Assembly: GCF_009498235.1 (NCBI RefSeq)
Contig: NZ_CP044205.1
Location: forward strand, 3,349,389 to 3,413,388
Source of the DNA: Candidatus Methylospira mobilis
GTDB lineage: Bacteria > Pseudomonadota > Gammaproteobacteria > Methylococcales > Methylococcaceae
Direction of reading: 5' to 3'
DNA: 64,000 nucleotides
Shown here: in pieces, positions 50,027 through 57,591 of the stretch
Position numbering within the stretch: the first letter of the stretch is position 1
Layout of the letters: every line of letters begins with the position of its first letter
Position numbers and translations under genes: made by a program
Notes under the pieces: model-generated
The model's database searches: none
Told to the model about the DNA's origin: nothing
The model's input: only the letters and a program-made list of their open reading frames with translations

Positions 50027-50713
50027 TTACATTCTGACCGGACGCGCGCCAAAAATGGCGGAACCGATACGCACCAGGGTAGCGCCCTCCATGACAGCGG
50101 CTTCCAGATCGTCTGACATGCCCATGGACAATGTGTCCATGCCCGGCGCATGCAGCGCTTCCAGCGCGAGGCGCAAACGCCTGAACGGAATGCGCTGCCT
50201 GTCCATGCCTCCGCCCGGCTCAGGAATGGCCATCAAGCCGCGCAGTTTTAAACCCGGCAGCCTTACCACTTGCTCTGCCAGAGCGGGCAACTCTGCGAGG
50301 CTGACCCCCGACTTGCTGGCTTCATCGCTGATATTGACCTGCAAACATACGTTAAGCGGCGGCAGATTTTCGGGACGCTGCTCGTTCAAACGCTCGGCTA
50401 TTTTAAGCCTGTCGACGCCATGCACCCACTCGAAATGCCCGGCAATCAAGCGCGTTTTATTGGATTGTATCGGCCCGATGAAATGCCAGATCAAATCCAG
50501 ACCGGCAAGCTCGGCTTGTTTAGCCAGGGCCTCCTGCAGATAACTCTCTCCGAAATGGCGCTGGCCCGCGTCCCAGGCCTCCCTGATACAGGAAGTCGGC
50601 TGCGTTTTGCTCACTGCCACCAATGTCACCGACCCCGGCGTCCGCCCAGCCGACGCCTCGGCGCACAATAAGCGCTGTTTTACAAGTTGAAGGCGTTCGG
50701 CAATCGATGTCAT
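50027..50713 (-). CDS. YggS-family pyridoxal-phosphate homeostasis protein
   Basis: 228 residues from the ATG at 50711-50713. VTLVAVSKTQP near 29-39 holds the PLP-binding Lys, then HFGESYLQEALAK, WHFIGPIQSNKTRLI near 78, and SMGMSDDLEAAVMEGATLVR then IGSAIFG at the end. COG0325 proteins bind PLP and keep B6 and amino-acid pools in balance. Upstream of proC-yggT as in many bacteria, but separated here by inserted repeats. Confidence 0.94.
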   Translation of the reverse strand: MTSIAERLQLVKQRLLCAEASAGRTPGSVTLVAVSKTQPTSCIREAWDAGQRHFGESYLQEALAKQAELAGLDLIWHFIGPIQSNKTRLIAGHFEWVHGVDRLKIAERLNEQRPENLPPLNVCLQVNISDEASKSGVSLAELPALAEQVVRLPGLKLRGLMAIPEPGGGMDRQRIPFRRLRLALEALHAPGMDTLSMGMSDDLEAAVMEGATLVRIGSAIFGARPVRM

Positions 50714-50829
50714 CGGTAAATCTGAGTAGAATATCCTGCCGCCCATTCTATCTCACCACGCTGCGCATAGGCCACCGGCATAGCTATTTACGGATAGTCG
50801 AGTTTCCGAGGAAGGCTGTGCCAGTGTGG

Positions 50830-53070
50830 TCATGATGCGCCGGTTGATTGCCGGGAAGACCGGGTGTCCATTGGCAATTCAAACCAGAAGGTGCTGCCGC
50901 AGCCCTCGCCCGCCGATTCCACGCCTATCCTGCCGCCATGATGCTCCACTATCTTGCGGCACAAAGCCAGACCCACACCCGTGCCTTCGAAGCGCGTCCG
51001 GGCTTGCAGACGGGAGAAAACCTTGAATAAGCGTTCGGTCTGATTCGGGTCTATGCCGATGCCGCGATCGCGGACCGTCACCCGGAACAGCGCGGGGGTG
51101 GCGGCAGCATGGACTTCCACGCACGGCGGCTGGTCCGGCTCATGGTATTTGAGCGCATTGCCGATCAGATTCTGCAGCAATCGCATCAGTTCGTCGCGGC
51201 TGGCAACCAGCTCCGGCCAGTCGCCCGTCACCTCTACCGCCCCATCGCCGGCGATGATGTCCGGTTTGAGCATGGCCAGCGTATCATCCAGCACCTCACG
51301 GCTGGAGATAGGCGTTATCGGGTCGGTCTTGCGGCCCACGCGGGAGAAATCGAGCATCGCGAGTATCATCTGATCCATGCGCTTCGCACCTTCGATCGCG
51401 TAGCTGAGATATTCCCTGGTATCCTCGTCGAGCCGCCCCGCCAGCGCTTTTTCGAGCAGCGTTAAATAACTGGCGACCATCCGTAACGGCTGGCGCATGT
51501 CGTGGGAAACGGCGTAGGCGAATTGATCCAGTTCGGCATTGGAACGCTTGAGCTCCTCTTCCATCTTTTTGCGCTCTGTGATGTCGCGAGAGGAATTGAA
51601 CAGTACCGGCTTACTTTCCAGTTCGAGTGGAAAGCCGCTGACCTCGACATCGAAAACGGTTCCGTCTTTACGCCGGTGGCGAGTTTCGAACTGGGAGCGG
51701 CCCTGTTGTGCGAATTGTTGATCGAGAATGCGGCCGATGTCGGCACCGACGAATTGCGCGTCCCATTGAGAGACGTGCATGCCGATTATTTCGGCGCGCC
51801 GGTAGCCCAGCATGGCGCAGAATGATTCGCTCGCCTCAATGATGTTGCCGTTGATGTTCAGGATATGAATGCCGTCGCTGGCATTGCGCAACAGTGCAAG
51901 GTTTTTTTCGCTCTCCCGTTTCAGCGCTATTTCGGTCTGTTTGCGCGCCGTAATATCATGGGCGATGCCCAGTACGCCGGTCAGGTGCTCTGACGCATCC
52001 TCTATTGGCGTGATGACGATTTCAAGTAAGGCTTTATACCGGTCATCGGCAAAGGTTACCCATTTTTCCCGGGTAATGGAATTCCCCGACGCCATGGCGC
52101 GGCGGTCATGCGACAGAAAAAAATCAGCAAGGCCGGTACCGGCGAAATCGTGGTCGGTTTTCCCAATGATTTCTGCCTCTTTTGCACCCAAAAAACGTTC
52201 GAACATCGGATTACAGGCAAGATATACGCCCTTCATATCTTTAAGCCAGATCAGATCATGCGCCGTATTGAATATCATGCGCAGACGGGCGCTGCTTTCG
52301 AAGCTTGCTTTTTTTTCCGCGGCAATTGCATCCAGCATCCGGTATAGCTGGCGCGCTAGGACGCCGATTTCATCCGCGCGCTCAATTTCAGCGCGTTGGA
52401 ATGCCTGTCCATGTTCCATGTTGATGGCAACTTTCGCCAGACGGTCCAATCCACTGGTCAGGCTGCGTGCGATCCAGGCGGCAATAATGGCGATCATCAG
52501 CAACAGAAAAACGGCTATGCCAATACCGGCGAAGGCAATCTTGCGCAAATTGGCGTTCACGGTGTCCCGCGTCAGCTCAACCCGTACCCAGCCAATAGGG
52601 CGATTGCCGGCCTTGATCGGCACCGCAACGTCGATCAGGTTGGATGCATTGAGCAGGATATGCGGCTCTGGCTGCAGTGTTAACAAGCGCAGACTGATTG
52701 CGTCGCCGAGCGACTGACCAATATATTCGGATCGGGTCGAGGCGAGTACTTCGCCCTGAGGCGACAGCACGACGGCAAACTTGATGTCCTTGGTTTGCGT
52801 CGCGCCTTTTAATACTTCCTGCAAACCGGCAACATCGTCCGCCAATACCCAGGATACGCTGCTGAAGGATAACGCTTGCGCCAGGCCGATTGCGCCCTCG
52901 GTGCTCTGCGCGTATTGAAAATTGCGCTGATAACGGAAAAGAAGATAGCCGCTTCCCAGGATGAGGGTCAGCGAAACCAGTGAAAATGACCACGCGAGCT
53001 GGCGGCGAATGGATTGATGCCACACCTGACGGAGTCGTTCAAGCGAGCGTCGGATCGGATGCATGGCCAT
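50830..53070 (-). CDS. Membrane PAS sensor histidine kinase
   Basis: 746 residues from the ATG at 53068-53070 (a second ATG lies at 53062-53064; the frame is open to 53148, but that part overlaps the next gene). TM1 at about 24-44, a periplasmic sensor of about 130 residues, TM2 at about 178-199, HAMP, two PAS domains (about 265-395 and 405-515), HisKA with His in AVSHDMRQPLR, and HATPase with LIGNALKYHEPDQPP, RDRGIGIDPN and GTGVGLALCRKIVEHHGG. The catalytic half is nearly identical to that of the kinase at 54078. No receiver or response regulator follows, so its partner is elsewhere. The PhnD-like gene just upstream probably supplies its ligand. Confidence 0.92.
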   Translation of the reverse strand: MAMHPIRRSLERLRQVWHQSIRRQLAWSFSLVSLTLILGSGYLLFRYQRNFQYAQSTEGAIGLAQALSFSSVSWVLADDVAGLQEVLKGATQTKDIKFAVVLSPQGEVLASTRSEYIGQSLGDAISLRLLTLQPEPHILLNASNLIDVAVPIKAGNRPIGWVRVELTRDTVNANLRKIAFAGIGIAVFLLLMIAIIAAWIARSLTSGLDRLAKVAINMEHGQAFQRAEIERADEIGVLARQLYRMLDAIAAEKKASFESSARLRMIFNTAHDLIWLKDMKGVYLACNPMFERFLGAKEAEIIGKTDHDFAGTGLADFFLSHDRRAMASGNSITREKWVTFADDRYKALLEIVITPIEDASEHLTGVLGIAHDITARKQTEIALKRESEKNLALLRNASDGIHILNINGNIIEASESFCAMLGYRRAEIIGMHVSQWDAQFVGADIGRILDQQFAQQGRSQFETRHRRKDGTVFDVEVSGFPLELESKPVLFNSSRDITERKKMEEELKRSNAELDQFAYAVSHDMRQPLRMVASYLTLLEKALAGRLDEDTREYLSYAIEGAKRMDQMILAMLDFSRVGRKTDPITPISSREVLDDTLAMLKPDIIAGDGAVEVTGDWPELVASRDELMRLLQNLIGNALKYHEPDQPPCVEVHAAATPALFRVTVRDRGIGIDPNQTERLFKVFSRLQARTRFEGTGVGLALCRKIVEHHGGRIGVESAGEGCGSTFWFELPMDTRSSRQSTGAS

Positions 53071-53077
53071 GTACGCT

Positions 53078-54001
53078 TCAGTACTCGACCCGGCGGATTG
53101 TTTTGGAAAAAATTGCCAGAAAATCACGTACCGGGCGATAAGTTTCATCCGTTGCCGGTTCGAAACGGGAAAGAGGCAGACGCTCGAGCAGCGCCTTGCC
53201 CTGCCCGCTTTGATTCAGATCGAACAGCAGTTGAGCAAACCGGTCGGCAACCGCCGCCGGAATATTCTTGCGCGCCACCCAGCCGTTATTGAGCAAGGGT
53301 TTGGTTTTCCATTTTACAATGAGCTGGCTCGCCAAATCGGGGTACTCCGCGGAAAAAGCCTCCCAGGGTACCGGCCAGGTAGCGCCGGCGGCTACATGAC
53401 CCAGCAATACATCCATGATTACCGATTCCTGAGAGCCCACGTAACGGTTTTCGATGTCGCGATTGACGTCGATGCCGTGGGCGTGCAGATAGTACTGCGG
53501 CATCATGGTTGCCGCCACCGCAGTCTCGGCCGGGTAGGCAACTGCTTTGCCCTTGAGATCGGCCACTTCGCGGATGCCGCTATCCTTGCGTATCAGGATG
53601 ATGCCGTAAAAAACCTCGTCATCGTCCATTTTGCCAAATATGCGATAGCCATGTTTGAGGGAAAGTATCGTTTGATAGGGGTTGGGCATGGCGAAGTCGA
53701 AATGCCCGGCGTAGAGTTTTTTTTCGAATTCCCCGTAGTTGCGGGACGCCTCCAATTTGAAGCGCGCTTCCGGGATATGGCTGTTCATGTAGTCCACGAT
53801 CGGTCCGTATACGTCCATCAGACGCTGGGGATTATGCAGGGGATGAATACCGACCACGTACTCCGTCGCCTGCGACTGGCTCCTGGGGCTCAGGCTGGGC
53901 TGGTAAGCGCTTTCTTCCTGTTTGCCGCAAGCCGTCGCCAACAACAGCGCCGTGGCGAGCATGACCCACCCGCTTATATTCCTGTGAATGGAGTTAAACA
54001 T
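53078..54001 (-). CDS. PhnD-like substrate-binding lipoprotein, no transporter
   Basis: 307 residues from the ATG at 53999-54001 (GGAG seven bases before it). A lipobox LATAC puts the lipidated Cys at residue 25. The body matches phosphate/phosphite/phosphonate-type binding proteins: VVGIHPLHNPQRLMDVYGPI, FDFAMPNPYQTI, DLKGKAVAYPAETAVAATMM and GHVAAGATWPVPWEAF. No ABC permease or ATPase genes adjoin. It lies directly before one membrane kinase and after another, so a signal-capture role is more likely than uptake. The ligand is unknown; PhnD-like folds also bind non-phosphorus anions. Confidence 0.85.
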   Translation of the reverse strand: MFNSIHRNISGWVMLATALLLATACGKQEESAYQPSLSPRSQSQATEYVVGIHPLHNPQRLMDVYGPIVDYMNSHIPEARFKLEASRNYGEFEKKLYAGHFDFAMPNPYQTILSLKHGYRIFGKMDDDEVFYGIILIRKDSGIREVADLKGKAVAYPAETAVAATMMPQYYLHAHGIDVNRDIENRYVGSQESVIMDVLLGHVAAGATWPVPWEAFSAEYPDLASQLIVKWKTKPLLNNGWVARKNIPAAVADRFAQLLFDLNQSGQGKALLERLPLSRFEPATDETYRPVRDFLAIFSKTIRRVEY

Positions 54002-54077
54002 TGCAGTCTCCGGATGAAAACGCCGTAACGGGCGACAATCCCGCATATCAATTTCCGACGGCAAGGGAGCTGAACAG

Positions 54078-56291
54078 TTACGATTTTTCAGCCGCAGATT
54101 TCAGCGGCAATTCAAACCAGAAAGTGCTGCCACAACCTTCGCCTGCCGATTCCACGCCTATTCTACCGCCATGATGCTCCACAATCTTGCGGCACAAAGC
54201 CAAACCGATTCCGGCGCCTTCGAAGCGCGTGCGGGCTTGCAGGCGTGAGAAAACCTTGAATAAGCGTTCGCTCTGATTCGGGTCTATGCCGATGCCGTGA
54301 TCGCGGATCGTCACCCGGAACAGCGTGGGCGTGGCAGCTGCATGGACTTCCACGCGCGGCGGCTGATCCGGTTCATGATATTTGAGCGCATTGCCGATCA
54401 GGTTTTGCAGCAATCGCATCAATTCGTCGCGGCTGGCGACCAGTTCCGGCCAATCGCCCGTCACCTCTACCGTTGCAGCGCCGGAAGTGATACCCGGCTT
54501 AAGCATGGTCAGCGCCTCATCCAGTACCTCACGACTGGAAACAGGCGTTATCGGATCGGTTTTGCGGCCAATGCGGGAGTAGTCCAGCATCGCGAGGATC
54601 ATCCGGTCCATGCGCGTCGCGCCGTCGATAGCGAATATCATGTACTGGCGGGTATCTTCGTCGAGCTGTTCATCCAGCGCTTTTTCTATAAGCGACATGT
54701 AACTGGTGACCATGCGTAGCGGCTGGCGCATGTCGTGGGAAACGGCATAGGCGAACTGATCCAGCTCGGCATTGGAACGCTTGAGCTCCTCTTCCACCTT
54801 TTTGCGTGTGGTGATATCGCGTGCAGCGGCGAATATACCGGCCACGTTCCCTTGTATATCGCGGTAAAGCGTCGTGTTGTAAAGCACATCGGTCAGCTTG
54901 CCTGAAGCATGGCGGATTGCAAGCGGGTAATCGGTCACGGAGCCCTGTTCGAACACCTGCCGATAACCGGCGCGCGCTTTTTCCGGCTCGGTAAAATAAT
55001 CGGAAAAATCGCTGCCTATGAGCCTGCCGCGTGTTACGCCGGTGGCATTTTCGGTGGATGCATTGACATCCATGATTCTGCCGTCGGCACCTATCGTAAC
55101 CAGAGGATCAAGGCTGGCTTCAATCAGGCTGCGCGCGTAAAGCGCGCTTTCGCGCAACGCCTCTTCCGTCTGCTTGCGCTCGGTGATTTCCATCGTCAAC
55201 TCGGCTGTGCGCTCTTCGACACGCTGCTCCAGTTCCGCCTGGGATGCGCGCAGAGCGCGCTCCGTGTCGCATAGCCTGTCGTAGGTGCGCGCATTGGCAA
55301 TAGCCACGCGCAATACGGGCATGAGCAGGAGCGCCAAATTCAGATAGGCGCGTTGCCGTTCGGCATTCAGAATTTCTTCCACCGCCACCAGGCCCATCGT
55401 TTGTTCGCCGTAGATGATGTGAAAATAGAAGCCCTGGATTGTATCCAGCACGCCATGGGGCTCGGGTCGTTGCAGGAGTCGTAACAGCATATCCGAATTC
55501 CCGCTACCCGCCGGGTGCGAGAAATATTGCCATGCGTCATTATCGCCGGAGAGCAAAAGGTGCACCGCCCGCGGCGCGCAAAGCACAGTGAACAGTTCGA
55601 GGATGTCGCCGATGATGCATTGCTCCCCCTGATAAGGCATCAGACGGCCGATGAAATCGTAGGCCATGGTAAAATCGGCCAAACGATGCTGGTTTTCCGC
55701 GATTTGCCAGGTATAGCGGGTATTGGTTTCCTGAAGCTCCCAGCGCAACAGCGTATTGGAGAGCGTCGCGCGCAGCAGATCGAGTCCGGCTGGAAGCGTC
55801 TCCAGCGGTACCCCCGTGGCGGATGCGAAGATCGCTCCCTCCGCCTCGGTCAGCGAAGCCGCCCCGAGATCGATCACCACCCAGGCTCGTACGGACTCGG
55901 TGTAATACGCGCGCAACTGCTCCGGCGTCATGTCACGGCACAGCGTAGTCTCCGGCCAGACCCGCACCATGGACGGCGTCAACAGGTGTGCGCCTCGGGC
56001 CAGCAGTTCCGTCACCGCGCCGACGCCCAGCACGAGTTCGAAACACGAAGCCAGCGTTGCCGGGCAAGCCGGTAGACCGGAACAAGCACCCATCAGGCGG
56101 AGCGTCGGCAGGGTTGGTTGCGGCGGGATTTCCTCGGTGAAGGCCGAGCAGGGGCGGTCGTCGCAAGCGCCGCGGATCGGCACGATCTCGACATCGCTCC
56201 TGCCCTCCGCCGCCAACGCCGCTTTGATTTCGTCGGCAAAGAAGGCGCAGACGGCGAGTCTCAGCCCGGGCTTCAGCGGGATGCTCGCCAT
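54078..56291 (-). CDS. Histidine kinase with DUF1638-like N-terminus, GAF and PAS
   Basis: 737 residues from the ATG at 56289-56291, overlapping the methyltransferase gene by 19 bases. Residues about 1-180 are a Cys-rich soluble region (RLAVCAFFADEIKAAL, LMGACSGLPACPATLASCFE, LLTPSMVRVWPETTLCRD) resembling DUF1638, normally a separate protein encoded beside corrinoid methyltransferases. Then a GAF-like domain (about 210-340), a coiled coil, PAS (about 370-490), HisKA (AVSHDMRQPLRMV) and HATPase nearly identical to the 50830 kinase. There is no membrane helix, so it is cytosolic. The overlap with a UroD/MtaA-like gene supports a shared corrinoid or methyl-group function, by inference. Confidence 0.85.
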   Translation of the reverse strand: MASIPLKPGLRLAVCAFFADEIKAALAAEGRSDVEIVPIRGACDDRPCSAFTEEIPPQPTLPTLRLMGACSGLPACPATLASCFELVLGVGAVTELLARGAHLLTPSMVRVWPETTLCRDMTPEQLRAYYTESVRAWVVIDLGAASLTEAEGAIFASATGVPLETLPAGLDLLRATLSNTLLRWELQETNTRYTWQIAENQHRLADFTMAYDFIGRLMPYQGEQCIIGDILELFTVLCAPRAVHLLLSGDNDAWQYFSHPAGSGNSDMLLRLLQRPEPHGVLDTIQGFYFHIIYGEQTMGLVAVEEILNAERQRAYLNLALLLMPVLRVAIANARTYDRLCDTERALRASQAELEQRVEERTAELTMEITERKQTEEALRESALYARSLIEASLDPLVTIGADGRIMDVNASTENATGVTRGRLIGSDFSDYFTEPEKARAGYRQVFEQGSVTDYPLAIRHASGKLTDVLYNTTLYRDIQGNVAGIFAAARDITTRKKVEEELKRSNAELDQFAYAVSHDMRQPLRMVTSYMSLIEKALDEQLDEDTRQYMIFAIDGATRMDRMILAMLDYSRIGRKTDPITPVSSREVLDEALTMLKPGITSGAATVEVTGDWPELVASRDELMRLLQNLIGNALKYHEPDQPPRVEVHAAATPTLFRVTIRDHGIGIDPNQSERLFKVFSRLQARTRFEGAGIGLALCRKIVEHHGGRIGVESAGEGCGSTFWFELPLKSAAEKS

Positions 56292-57325
56292 GCATCCACC
56301 CAGGTAAGAGGATATTGCCCCCAGCGTCTGACGCTCTCGGCTACCGCCAACAGCACGGCATCCGGCACATCGAAAGGGATTTCGCCATGGTGATCGGTCA
56401 GAACGAAGCCGCCGCCCACGCCGGCGGCGGCAATGGCGTTCTTGACTTGACGCTCCGCTTCCGCCTCGTTCCAATGGAGCATGGCAAGGCCGTTGAGATT
56501 ACCGAAAATAGACGCGCGGCGGCCGACAGCGGCCTTAACTGCGGCGAGATCGTCGTCGGCGGAAATAGCGACGCCCTGGGTTCCTGTCGCGAGCACATCG
56601 GGGAGGATGGACAGGGCGCGGCCACTGGCAAAATGGGTAACGGTCGGCCCGGCGATGCGCGCCAGGGTGCGACGGGCGATGGGTTGTCCCAGGCGGCGAT
56701 AAAGTTCCGGCGTCAGAATCGTGCTGGAACTCACCGGATCGGAGTAAACCAGCGCGGTGGCGCCCGCAGCCAACTGCGCATTGGCCCAGGCAACGCAAAA
56801 CGTCTCGTTGATCGACCACAGCGGTTCCAATGCCTCGGGAGCGTCCATCAGCATTTGTAAATAGGCCGGAAAACCCATCTGCATGACAGGCAGGGAGAAG
56901 GGCGACACTACCACGCCGACCACCGGCACCGCGCCTTTTGCCGCGGCGCTGAGCAGCGACTGCGCTTCCAGCAGGCGGCACAGCGCCGGGCATTCCTCTA
57001 TGCGCGGGACACCAAGTCCGGCGATATCGTCCGGCGACCGCACGATGGGTTCTCCTGCATTGGGCGGTCCGCGGTCGTAAAAGCGGACTTCGCCGCCGAA
57101 TGCTTCGAACTCAACGGCCGAGTAAGAGGGGCCACAGAGAAAATCGTTGCCATAGCGCTGCCGAAAGCGCAGTTGCGACTCCGCCATCAAGCGCGGCGAG
57201 CGGAAGTATTCCTGCAGCGGAACGCCCATTTCCGCAGCGCCCTGGACGGTCAGCGGTAGAAAGAGCGGCACGCGATCCGGCTCGTGCAAGCCGATTGTGG
57301 TCATAACGCGCTCCATGGAGGTCAT
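56273..57325 (-). CDS. UroD/MtaA-like corrinoid methyltransferase homologue, zinc ligands lost
   Basis: 350 residues from the ATG at 57323-57325 (MTSMERVMTTIGLHEPDRVP, the classic family opening). The barrel keeps SPFSLPVMQMGF, SDPVSSSTILTP and GNLNGLAML. In methylcobalamin:CoM methyltransferases (MtaA/MtbA) zinc is held by His-X-Cys...Cys. Here the first site reads THFASG (His kept, Cys to Ala), and the second, normally GCG-like, reads TDHHGEIP (Cys to His). So ordinary methyl transfer to a thiol is doubtful. It sits between a corrinoid-protein remnant and a kinase whose N-terminus resembles DUF1638, which suggests a sensory or binding role. Confidence 0.8.
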   Translation of the reverse strand: MTSMERVMTTIGLHEPDRVPLFLPLTVQGAAEMGVPLQEYFRSPRLMAESQLRFRQRYGNDFLCGPSYSAVEFEAFGGEVRFYDRGPPNAGEPIVRSPDDIAGLGVPRIEECPALCRLLEAQSLLSAAAKGAVPVVGVVVSPFSLPVMQMGFPAYLQMLMDAPEALEPLWSINETFCVAWANAQLAAGATALVYSDPVSSSTILTPELYRRLGQPIARRTLARIAGPTVTHFASGRALSILPDVLATGTQGVAISADDDLAAVKAAVGRRASIFGNLNGLAMLHWNEAEAERQVKNAIAAAGVGGGFVLTDHHGEIPFDVPDAVLLAVAESVRRWGQYPLTWVDAWRASR

Positions 57326-57341
57326 TTCGCAGTGTGGCGTT

Positions 57342-57503
57342 TCAGGCGGCATGGCGGTGCTCCAGAAAATGACGGACCAGACGGATGGCATCGGTGGAGC
57401 TTGCACCCATGGCGTCGGCGCCCACCTCCCGCCACAGTTGCGGATCGAGACGAAACGCCGCCCCGCCCACATAAAGACGATGGAGGCAAACCAGGCGCCG
57501 TAT
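57342..57503 (-). pseudogene. C-terminal remnant of a corrinoid (B12)-binding protein
   Basis: Read on the minus strand to a TGA at 57342-57344, the frame gives RLYVGGAAFRLDPQLWREVG then ADAMGASSTDAIRLVRHFLE, the end of the Rossmann B12-binding domain of methyltransferase corrinoid proteins (compare VYVGGAAF...GAD.YA..A..AV). The cobalamin-ligating DxHxxG part and the whole N-terminal helical domain are missing; the frame is closed by a TAA just upstream. It lies 17 bases before the UroD-like gene, the place an intact cognate corrinoid protein would occupy. Confidence 0.8.
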
Positions 57504-57591
57504 TTATTCCTTACGAAATGCACGCCCAAGCCTTGCCGGTCGAGTAAAGGAACGCAGGAAGGGCTTTGCTATATTCCAATACTTCCGGGAT

